A DNA stretch of 64,000 nucleotides from Actinomadura opuntiae (GTDB lineage Bacteria; Actinomycetota; Actinomycetes; Streptosporangiales; Streptosporangiaceae). The stretch covers positions 1 to 64,000 of the forward strand of contig NZ_JASNWF010000015.1 of the NCBI RefSeq assembly GCF_030283205.1, given 5' to 3'. Of this stretch, positions 26,064 through 34,170 are shown in pieces. Numbering within the stretch: the first letter of the stretch is position 1; each line of letters opens with the position of its first letter. A program made the translations under genes and the position numbers. Below the pieces are notes generated by a model. That model was not told the DNA's origin and did not search any database. It saw only the letters and a list, made by a program, of their open reading frames with translations.

Positions 26064-27548
26064 ATGGACATGCGCCCGCCCAGACGTCTGATCGGTGCCC
26101 GTTCCGGGCTGGCACTGCTGGCCTTGCTCGCCATCGCCGTGGTCGTGCCCGGCGCCGTCACGCATGCGGACACCTCGGACACCGGCATCACGGTCTCCCA
26201 CCTCGACAACGGCGCCAATGCGTACGACTACACGCCGACAGTGATCCAGCAGGGATCGGTCCAGCGCATCTGGTGGTGCGGCCAGAATGCCAACCCCAAT
26301 CCCCCTGGCCAGCAGACCGACACGATCCTCTACGCCACCCATGACACCCGCACCGGCGCGCAGAGCGATCCGGTCACGGTGCTCGGCCCCACCGCCGGGG
26401 CCTGGGACCAGGTCTTCACCTGCAACCCGGGCGTGGTGGGCGGCGTGTTCAACAACCCACTCGGCGATGGTGTCACCTACACCCTCGCGATGTACTACGT
26501 GGGCACCGCGCAAGGCGACGGGAGCGCCAACTCGATCGGTGTCGCCTTCTCCAATGACGGAATCACCTGGAAGAAGGACCCGACCCCCGTCATTACCGCC
26601 GCCAACCCTGCGCCCGGCGCCTACGGCGTCGCCCAGCCGACCCCCTACAACGGCGACGGCCGAGCCGGCATCCACCTGGTGTTCTGGGACACCACCGCCG
26701 GGCACTACTACCGCGTCACCTCCTCAGACGGCGTGCACTTCGGCGCCCGTGGCCAGGTCAGTGAGAACGGCTGGCCGTACCCGAGCAACGGCACCTTCGC
26801 CTACGACTCGCAGACCGGCTTCTGGTACACGGCCATGGAGATCGATCTCCGCGCGAAGGCCACCACCGGGGGCGTGGCAGAGCGGGAGGCCTACTCCTAC
26901 ACCCTGTACCGCATCCCCGCCGCGGGCTTCACCAGCGGCGGCACCTGGACCCAGCTGACCACGGTCGACACCGACCGTACCGGTTACGAGCTTAATTTCA
27001 TCCCGTCGATGGTCCGAGACGGCTACGGCAACATCAACACCGGCGACTACCCGAACGTCACGATGTACTACGGCGCCAGCAACCCGCGCACCGCGCCCGA
27101 TGCCTCCCCCGCCCAGGCCGGAACCAGTGCCGATCCAAACCAATGGGACCTCAAGGCCATCACCTGGCGTCCGGGCCACCCAGAACTTCCGCTGGTGCGG
27201 TACTACAGCGCCGCGCTGCACACGCACGTGGTCAGCACCGGTTGGGTGGCTACAAGCACATTCCGGGCGGAGGCGCGGCTTGCCTCGCTGTACGAGGCCC
27301 CACAGCCGCAGGCTGGTCGCGCCTTGTACGCCTGCAAATCCGGTTCGACCGACTACTTCCTTTCCCCCGACCCGGCCTGCGAGGGCCAGCGTCAGCTCGG
27401 CCTGGACGGATACGCCGCGGCGAGCCCGTCGTCTGGTGTGACGGTGCCGTTGTACCGCTGTTTCTCCGGAGTCGACCACTTCGTCAGCACCTCCGCGGAC
27501 TGCGAAGGGAGCAGGCGGGAGTCGCTGCTCGGCTATGGGGCAGGCTGA
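26064..27548 (+). CDS. Secreted five-bladed-propeller (GH43/32-like) protein with C-terminal DUF5648 domain
   Basis: A 494-residue exported protein. The start at 26064 (or 26070) follows GAGAGAGAAG and is followed by a basic stretch and a clear signal peptide ending VTHADTS. The region up to about residue 360 has repeats typical of glycosidase propellers (YYVGTAQGDGSANSIGVAFSNDGITW, split by Trp/Asp-rich turns, and FIPSMVRDGYG). The last 130 residues contain RYYSAALHTHVVST, LYACKSGSTDYFLS and LYRCFSGVDHFVSTSADCEG, the repeated pattern of DUF5648. No catalytic triad could be assigned. It may be an inactive or unusual GH-J/GH-F clan enzyme binding polysaccharide. Confidence 0.65.
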   Translation: MDMRPPRRLIGARSGLALLALLAIAVVVPGAVTHADTSDTGITVSHLDNGANAYDYTPTVIQQGSVQRIWWCGQNANPNPPGQQTDTILYATHDTRTGAQSDPVTVLGPTAGAWDQVFTCNPGVVGGVFNNPLGDGVTYTLAMYYVGTAQGDGSANSIGVAFSNDGITWKKDPTPVITAANPAPGAYGVAQPTPYNGDGRAGIHLVFWDTTAGHYYRVTSSDGVHFGARGQVSENGWPYPSNGTFAYDSQTGFWYTAMEIDLRAKATTGGVAEREAYSYTLYRIPAAGFTSGGTWTQLTTVDTDRTGYELNFIPSMVRDGYGNINTGDYPNVTMYYGASNPRTAPDASPAQAGTSADPNQWDLKAITWRPGHPELPLVRYYSAALHTHVVSTGWVATSTFRAEARLASLYEAPQPQAGRALYACKSGSTDYFLSPDPACEGQRQLGLDGYAAASPSSGVTVPLYRCFSGVDHFVSTSADCEGSRRESLLGYGAG

Positions 27549-27660
27549 GCCCGCTTTGCCGCCACCGTGCCATGCCTGCTGGACCGGTGATCCGCGTGGT
27601 CAAGCAACCCGATGATGCCCGACGCCCGCCGGTGCGGGAGGTGCGAACCGAATCATGGAG

Positions 27661-30093
27661 ATGTCCGAACTCAGCCGACGCGACCTACTCAAGATCAGCG
27701 CGGGCGTGACCGCCGGGTAGGCCGCGATGAGCTTCCCGGACGCTGGGGCCGTTCAAGCGTCCCTGCCGCTGGGAGGTCCAAGGGCGGCCGATGACGCGCT
27801 CAAGCTCTGGTACGAGCAGCCCGCGGCGCAGTGGCTGGAAGCGCTGCCGATCGGGAACGGACGGCTGGGCGCGATGGCGTTCGGCGGCACCGATAAAGAG
27901 ACCCTCCAGCTCGACGAGCACAGTGTGTGGGCAGGCCGGCCCCTTGTCTACGACAACCCCGACGGTCTTGCCGCGCTGCCGGAGATCCGCAGGCTGGTGT
28001 TCGGCGGGCAGTGGTCGCAGGCCCAGCAACTGGTCGATCAGCGCTTCATCGGGCTTCCGGCGGGCCAGATGCCCTACCAGCCGGTTGGGAACCTCACCCT
28101 CACCTTCCCGTTCTCGGGCGACGTGAGCCGCTACCGCCGCGAACTCGATCTCGAGACCGCCATCGCCCGCACCACGTATGCGCGCGACGGCGTGCGCCAC
28201 ACTCGAGAGATCTTCGCCAGCGCTCCCGACCAGGTCATCGTCATCAGGCTGGGCACCGACCGTTCGGGGGCGCTGTCGTTCACCGCCGCCTTCGACAGCC
28301 CGCAGCAGTCCGGCAGCAGCGCGATCGACGACCGTACGATCGCGCTCGACGGTGTCAGCGGCACCGCGAAAGGCATCGAGGGCGGCGTCCGGTTCCGCGC
28401 CCTGGTCCGCGCCATCAACGAGAACGGCCACGTGACGACGGACGGCGGTGCCCTCCGCGTCCAGGGCGCGACCACGGTCACCCTGCTCGTGTCGATCGGC
28501 ACCAGCTATCGCAACTACCACGACCTGAGCGGCGACCCGGCAGCTCAGGCCGGTGGTCACCTCGCGGCCGCCACCGCGCGGCCGTACGACGGGTTGCGCG
28601 GAGATCACGTCACCGATCACCAGCACCTGTTCCGCCGGGTGGAGCTCGATCTCGGCACCTTGGACGCCGCGGTGCTGCCTACCGATCAGCGGGTCGCGGG
28701 TTTCGCGTCCGGCAACGATCCGGCGCTGGTCGCCCTGCACTTACCAGTTCGGGCGGTACCTGCTCATCGCCTCGTCCCGGCCGGGCGGTGGCCAGCCGGC
28801 GAATCTGCAGGGCCTGTGGAATGACTCGATGAGTCCGCCGTGGGACTCCAAGTTCACCGCCAACATCAACCTCGAGATGAACACTGGCCGACCGCACCGG
28901 CCAACCTGATCGAGTGCTACGAGCCGCTGTTCGACCTGATCTCAGACCTGTCGGTGACCGGCGCCCGGACCGCACGGACGCAGTACGGCGCCGACGGCTG
29001 GGTCTGTCACCACAACACCGATGGCTGGCGGGGCACCGCACCGGTCGACTTCTCCCTTTCCGGAATGTGGCCGAGCGGTGGAGCCTGGTTGTGCCGGAGC
29101 CTGTGGGACCACTACGAGTTCACCGGAGACAAGGAGGCGCTGGGAAGGCACTATCCGCTCATGAAGGGCGCCGCCCAGTTCTTCCTGGACACGCTGGTCA
29201 CCGAACCGACGCACAACTGGCTGGTCACCAATCCGTCGGTGTCCCCCGAGGTCGCGCACCACGCCGCCGAAGGCGCCTACATCTGCGCGGGCCCTACGCT
29301 AGACATGGAACTGCTGCGCGACCTGTTCGACGCCTGCGTCCAGGCCTCCGAGATCTTGCAGGTGGACGCGGCCTTCCGCGACCAGGTCGAGGCCGCTCGC
29401 GCGCGCCTGGCTCCGCTGCAGATCGGCCACTTGGGCCAGCTCCAGGAATGGCTGGAGGACTGGGACGCCTCCGCCGATCTGCACAACCGGCATGTCTCCC
29501 ACCTCTACGCGCTGTTTCCCAGCGACCAGATCACCCCCGGAGGGACGCCGGACCTGTGGAAGGCCGCGCGCACCTCGCTGGAGATGCGCGGCGACGACGG
29601 GACCGGATGGTCGCTGGCGTGGAAGATCAACCTCTGGGCGAGGCTGCTCGACGGCGAGCACGCCTACCGGCTGCTGGCCGGCTTGCTGACGCCCGACCAC
29701 ACGGCGCCCAACCTGTTCGACCTGCACCCGCCGTTCCAGATCGACGGCAACTTAGGGGCGGTGTCCGGTGTCACCGAGATGCTGCTGCAGAGCCACGCCG
29801 GAAGGATCCGCCTGCTGCCCGCGCTGCCCGCGGCGTGGCCCAGTGGCCGGTTCCGGGGCCTGCGGGCCCGTGGCGGGCTCAGCATCGACGCGTCCTGGCA
29901 CGATGGCCGGGCGACGGAGTTCTGCTTCTCGGCCGCCCATGGCAGGTCCGTGAAGCTGCAGAGCCCGATGTTCTCCGGCCGGTTCGAGGTGGTCGACACC
30001 ACCGGCGGGCGCGTCACCGTGCGCGGGGAGGGCGCCGATCGCATCGAGATCGACCTGCTGGCCGGCCACTGCTACCGCGCCCACCCGGTGTAG
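27661..30093 (+). pseudogene. GH95 alpha-L-fucosidase gene broken by an amber codon and two frameshifts
   Basis: The gene opens with a Tat signal, MSELSRRDLLKISAGVTAG, then meets TAG at 27718-27720; the frame continues at once with AAMSFPDAGAVQAS. GH95 begins at LWYEQPAAQWLEALPIGNGRLGAM. Near 28740 one extra base shifts the frame (LVALH to YQFGRYLLIASSRPGG), and near 28885 one base is missing in a NINLEMNxW motif, restoring the first frame (WPTAPANLIECYEPL). The rest, including LHNRHVSHLYALFPSDQITP and DLHPPFQIDGNLGAVSGVTEMLLQS, is intact to 30093. Function would have been exo-removal of alpha-1,2-fucose or galactose from xyloglucan-type chains. Sequencing error could mimic one lesion, hardly all three. 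Confidence 0.85.
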
Positions 30094-30105
30094 GCGCGGT
30101 CCCCC

Positions 30106-30186
30106 GATGAGCGGGTCGGCGCGAACATCACTGTGCGGTACTTGCACGGAATCACCTCGACGATCCCGATCAAGATCACCGACTGA
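30106..30186 (+). other. Short in-frame coding relic after the GH95 stop
   Basis: Downstream of the GH95 stop and in the same frame, the sequence reads ANITVRYLHGITSTIPIKITD followed by TGA, with G/C at nearly every third position. It looks like the last beta strands of an exported enzyme. It could be the end of a lost C-terminal extension of the GH95 protein or of another gene removed by deletion. Confidence 0.35.
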
Positions 30187-30210
30187 GTGAAGGCGTGCGA
30201 GCCGAAGGAG

Positions 30211-32241
30211 TCAACGGGCAGGGTATTCGCGGCCCCGGACGATCTGGTCGGACACGTTGACCAGGAAGTGGCCGAACAGGCCGGAGACCGGATCGCCGTC
30301 ACCGTCCATCGACAGCTGGATGAACCGCGTGCGGTTCCCCGGCAGCGGCACCGGCAACACCATGGGGTGCGGGATCCAGCCGCTCGGGTGCGGGGCGTCG
30401 AGGGTCCCGACGAGCCGGGTGTCGAGGCCGTACACGCGATAGTCGGTTCCGCTACTGGTCAGGATGTACCAACGGGTGCCGATCCGGCATACCTTCGTTC
30501 CCTCGTAGTACACCCCGCCGTTGTCGTTGGCGCCGACCGGCACCGGTTCGGCGAACGCGTCGTCGGTGAAACGGTAGGCGGTGGTACGGCCGCCGTCGGA
30601 CACGGCGAGCCACCAGGTGCCGTCGATGCGGACCGGGTATGGGTCGATGCCTCGTGCCACAGGGCGGGACGGGACGATGTGGACGCCGTGCAGCACGTCC
30701 GAGCGTGCGGCCGCGTAGCCGGTCACCCCCTCGTTGAAGATGTCGTAGTCGCCGAACGTGACCGCCATGACGCGGGATCCCTCGGCCGGGTCGTGGATGA
30801 CGCGTCCCGCATGGTCGCCGAGCACCTCCTGGTCACGTGCGACGAAGATCTTGCCGACCTCCTCCAGGTTCCGGTAGTCGGCGAGGTCCATCCGGAACAC
30901 GCCCATGTGCGCGGCCGGGATGCCGCCGGCGAGCCCGCTGTTGGTGAGCGTGAAGTAGAGCTTGCCGCCCCGGATGTAGGGGGCGCCGTCCGGGGCGGAC
31001 ACGATGACCGGGTCCCGGATGCCGGCCTGCCCGAAGTAGCCGGCCTCCACCCGGCCGAGGGTGATCGTGCCGCGGTCCGCCCGCACGCCGATCGTGTTGC
31101 GGTAGGCCGCCAGCAACTCCGCCGCGGTCTCCGCCGCGGGGAACCGCACCCGGATCGTGCGGTCCCCTTCGGCGGGGGCGCCGTTCCGGTACGCCCGGCC
31201 CCACGAGATCGCATCGGTGCTGCTGCTCCACCATGCGACGGGGCCGTCCGGCTCGGACTGCTCCAGGTAGTAGGTACCGGGCGGAAGCGGGGTGTCGGCG
31301 GTGAGGAACTGCCAGGCGTTGTCCGGGATCCCGGTCAGCCGGCGCCGGGTGATCAGGGCGCCGTCGGGACCGTCCCGGTACAGCGACAGCGTGACCGACG
31401 AGTCGGTGGTCTGGTAGGTGGGGAACATGCCGCCGACGCCGGTGAAGGGCCGGTCGACGGTGAACAGCTGGCCCAGCGTCCCGCCGGCCGGCACCTTGGG
31501 GGCGGTGTCGAAGGTGGTGTTCGCGATGCTAGGGCCGATTCCCCGCAGGTCGAGCGCGTCGGCGGTGACCGCTCCGGTGAGCACCCGCCAGCCGCTGCCC
31601 TCGTCGGCGAGAACGTTGCTGCCGGGGCCGGTCATGGTGAACGCCAGCCGGAACGGTGGGGCGAGTTTCACCTTCACCCGACCGAACGTCCGCACCGTTC
31701 CGTTCGCGGAGACGTCGAGGCCCGCCTCGCCGGACGCGTGGTCGTACCAGCCCATGATGTAGTCGCCCGCGTCACGTGCGAGCCCGGCCAGCACGGTGTC
31801 GTGATCGGTGCTGCCCGACAGCGAGCGGACGTCGGCGATCACACCGGTGTAGGGCGCCCGCTGTCCGGTGTCGGAACGGAGCAGGGTGAAGAAGGCGGTG
31901 TCCGCGCCGGCCGTCAGGGAGCCATCGCCGATCCGCACCGATGCCGCGGCCAGGTCCGGGTCCGGTTGCAGCATCTGGTAGCGGCGCTCGTCCCGACGGA
32001 AGTGGTCGTCGAGCTGCCGCAGGTTCGGCGAGACGATCGAGTACGGCGCCATCTTCGCGGCAGGCGAGAACGTCAGGTCGGCCGGGCGCAGGGTCGCCAC
32101 GTCCAGTTGACCCGGGGGCGCCGCGGACGCCCGGCCGCCGGTCAGGGCCGAGCCGGCCGCCGCCCCGGCACCGGCGGCCATCGCCCGCAGCACGCTTCGG
32201 CGGCTCGGCGCGCGCCGGGCATGGAAACTCTCGTCGTTCAT
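30211..32241 (-). CDS. Tat-exported protein of unknown function with a propeller-like C-terminal half
   Basis: A 676-residue protein that I do not recognise as a named family. It begins with a twin-arginine signal (APSRRSVLRAMAAG, cleavage near GRASAAP). The first half has beta-rich segments with a concanavalin-like flavour (FRLAFTMTGPGSNVLADEGSGWRVL) and a region around residues 235-370 (QLFTVDRPFTGVGGMFPTYQ, TDTPLPPGTYYLEQSEP-like ADTPLPPGTYYLEQSEPDG) that resembles a carbohydrate-binding insert. The second half contains RDPVIVSAPDGAPYIRGGKLYFTLTN, split by turns, and RIGTRWYILTSSGTDYRVYG, typical of five-bladed glycosidase propellers. It stands between a broken GH95 gene and ricin-domain glycosidases, so a polysaccharide-active role is likely but unproven. 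Confidence 0.5.
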   Translation of the reverse strand: MNDESFHARRAPSRRSVLRAMAAGAGAAAGSALTGGRASAAPPGQLDVATLRPADLTFSPAAKMAPYSIVSPNLRQLDDHFRRDERRYQMLQPDPDLAAASVRIGDGSLTAGADTAFFTLLRSDTGQRAPYTGVIADVRSLSGSTDHDTVLAGLARDAGDYIMGWYDHASGEAGLDVSANGTVRTFGRVKVKLAPPFRLAFTMTGPGSNVLADEGSGWRVLTGAVTADALDLRGIGPSIANTTFDTAPKVPAGGTLGQLFTVDRPFTGVGGMFPTYQTTDSSVTLSLYRDGPDGALITRRRLTGIPDNAWQFLTADTPLPPGTYYLEQSEPDGPVAWWSSSTDAISWGRAYRNGAPAEGDRTIRVRFPAAETAAELLAAYRNTIGVRADRGTITLGRVEAGYFGQAGIRDPVIVSAPDGAPYIRGGKLYFTLTNSGLAGGIPAAHMGVFRMDLADYRNLEEVGKIFVARDQEVLGDHAGRVIHDPAEGSRVMAVTFGDYDIFNEGVTGYAAARSDVLHGVHIVPSRPVARGIDPYPVRIDGTWWLAVSDGGRTTAYRFTDDAFAEPVPVGANDNGGVYYEGTKVCRIGTRWYILTSSGTDYRVYGLDTRLVGTLDAPHPSGWIPHPMVLPVPLPGNRTRFIQLSMDGDGDPVSGLFGHFLVNVSDQIVRGREYPAR

Positions 32242-32353
32242 CGGATCCTCCCACCGGCCGAAGGCCGTCGTGAATGGCCGTTGGCGGCCCGCCGAAGCCG
32301 GTCAACCGAACAGTCCGGAATCGGACGCCGCCCGCGATGCCGCGGAAGCTCGA

Positions 32354-34090
32354 TCAACCGGTCAGGCCGGTGCACGAGTCGGTGGTGACCAGGACCGCGG
32401 CTCTGGGATCGAGGTTGCGGACGTCGAGGGTGACCGAGGTGCCCGTCGTGGTCGCGCTCACCCGGTCCTGGGCACCGATGGGGGCGCATTCCGCGGCGCC
32501 GGTGGCCCGGTCGAAGACGGTCAGGACGTTGAGCGGCGCTCCCGCGGTGAGGCTGGTGTTCGGGACCGTGCGGGTCTGCCCGGTGAGGGCGCTGCCGCTG
32601 TCGTTCCACAGCAGGGCGGCGAATCGGCCTTGGCCGTTGTCGCCCGCCGCCAGGTCGGGGTGCGCCGGGTCGAGGTAGGCGTTGGTGGACACGTTGCCCA
32701 GAGCCTGGTAGGCGGTCAGGGCGCGCAGCTGACCGGAGAAGCCGTAGTGGTCGCCTTCGTTCTGGCCGGCGTTGATCATGTGCTGGAGGTCGACGTAGAA
32801 GAGCTGCCTGATGGCGCCGGACAGTTTGCCGTTGCGCTCGGCGTTCCACAGGTCGGCGAGAACGTGGCCGGGCGAGCGCTCCACCTCGTCGGAGACGTTG
32901 TCGTCTCCGTACTCGGTGACCCACGTGCCGGCCTTGCCGCCCACGTCGGTGAGCGACCGCCAGCCGCCGTAGGTGTGGTAGGACGCCTGCTGGATCTGCG
33001 GGCGGCCGACGGTGTTCTGCCAGATCTGCGAGGTGCGGAAGGCCGTCGCCGGGCCCATCAGGACGCTGGTGTCGTTGCCCACGGCGGCGTAGAGCCGGTC
33101 CATGTAGTGGTTCCAGGCGGGCACGTCGTCGGGGTCGGCCACGAACCAGGCGGTGTCGGCTTCGTTGATGGTCTCGATGTATCGGACGTTGGGGTACGTG
33201 CGGCGCGTGCGGTCGGCGAAGGCCAGGTAGGGGCCGTCGGCGATCTGTCCGATCGACACGACCGGCTGGCTGCCGCCTCGCGCCCACCAGTTGTCGTAGC
33301 CGTCGGTGCAGCAGGCAGCAATGATCATCGGGATGCCGGCCTGGTTGGCCTGGGCGATGAAGCCTTCGACCGCGCCGGGCGTGTTGCGATAGTGGCCGGT
33401 CTCGTTGTCCCAGCGGATCCATGCGCTGGGCAGCAGGTCGTGCAGGCGTCGCAGCGAGGCCAGGGTCCGGCCGGCATCGCCGTAGGACAGGTCGGGAATG
33501 GCGTAGAGGCCGAGCTTGTCGGGATGGATGGTGGTGTTGCCGAACTGCCCGCCGACGGTGGGCAACTGCCACGACTGGGGCCACTGGCCGTTGCAGTCCC
33601 ACAGCTGCAGCTGGACGCCGTTGGTCAGGTTTCCCGAGGGCAGGTCCAGACAGCGGCCCGAGGCCGGGTTGAGCAGGACACCGCCCGGCTGCGGCCGCCA
33701 GATCTGGTTGCCTCCGCCGTGGCAGTCCCACAGGTGGACCTTGCTTCCGTTCGCGGTGCCGTAGCCCTCGACGTCCATGCACTTGCCCATGGTGCGGATG
33801 GTGCCGTCGCCCGCCACGGTCCAGGACTGGTCCGCCACGCCCAGGCAGTTCCAGATCTGGACGGGCGCGCCGGTGGCTCCGGTGTCGTCGCCGGCGACGT
33901 CGATGCACCGGCCCGCGCTGCCCGGTCCGCGGATCGGCCCGGCCGCCTCGGCGGCCAAGGCGCTGACCGGGGGGAACGCTGCCATCGGCAGGGCGACGGT
34001 TAGGCAGCCGGCGATTCGCCGCAGCCCTGACCGGGCGCGGGGGCGGGAACCGGGGCCGTGCGGGCGCCCGGGCGGGGTGGGAGTGAACAT
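32354..34090 (-). CDS. Secreted GH-A-clan glycosidase with N-terminal ricin-type (CBM13) lectin domain
   Basis: A 578-residue exported protein: signal peptide to about residue 47 (FPPVSALAAEA), ricin B-type beta-trefoil from 50 to 178 (GRCIDVAGDD, GKCMDVEGYGTANGSK, GRCLDLPSGN with QxW repeats), then a TIM-barrel-like catalytic domain. Candidate acid/base is Glu310 in ETINEADTAW and candidate nucleophile Glu393 in WVTEYGDD, the order expected for clan GH-A retaining enzymes; a beta-sandwich tail follows. The precise GH family is not clear to me. The ATG at 34090 has AAAGGA upstream. It lies 80 bases downstream of the GH43 gene, separated by a hairpin, and shares a nearly identical lectin domain with it. 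Confidence 0.7.
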   Translation of the reverse strand: MFTPTPPGRPHGPGSRPRARSGLRRIAGCLTVALPMAAFPPVSALAAEAAGPIRGPGSAGRCIDVAGDDTGATGAPVQIWNCLGVADQSWTVAGDGTIRTMGKCMDVEGYGTANGSKVHLWDCHGGGNQIWRPQPGGVLLNPASGRCLDLPSGNLTNGVQLQLWDCNGQWPQSWQLPTVGGQFGNTTIHPDKLGLYAIPDLSYGDAGRTLASLRRLHDLLPSAWIRWDNETGHYRNTPGAVEGFIAQANQAGIPMIIAACCTDGYDNWWARGGSQPVVSIGQIADGPYLAFADRTRRTYPNVRYIETINEADTAWFVADPDDVPAWNHYMDRLYAAVGNDTSVLMGPATAFRTSQIWQNTVGRPQIQQASYHTYGGWRSLTDVGGKAGTWVTEYGDDNVSDEVERSPGHVLADLWNAERNGKLSGAIRQLFYVDLQHMINAGQNEGDHYGFSGQLRALTAYQALGNVSTNAYLDPAHPDLAAGDNGQGRFAALLWNDSGSALTGQTRTVPNTSLTAGAPLNVLTVFDRATGAAECAPIGAQDRVSATTTGTSVTLDVRNLDPRAAVLVTTDSCTGLTG

Positions 34091-34112
34091 CCGGAGTCCT
34101 TTCGCCGGTCGG

Positions 34113-34158
34113 ACGCCGTGCAGGCGTCGGCCGGCGGTCGGTCGTGCCTGCACGGCGT
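34113..34158 (-). terminator. 13-bp stem hairpin between the GH43 and ricin-glycosidase genes
   Basis: ACGCCGTGCAGGC (34113-34125) and GCCTGCACGGCGT (34146-34158) form a perfect inverted repeat with a 20-base loop, just after the GH43 stop. It probably terminates or attenuates transcription before the ricin-glycosidase gene, or protects the upstream mRNA 3' end. Confidence 0.6.
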
Positions 34159-34170
34159 GCTGGAAGGGGC

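Noticed and set aside
30187..34003. Long plus-strand frames opposite the secreted glycosidase genes
   Set aside because: They mirror the third-position GC bias of the minus-strand genes and contain no recognisable domains or ribosome sites.
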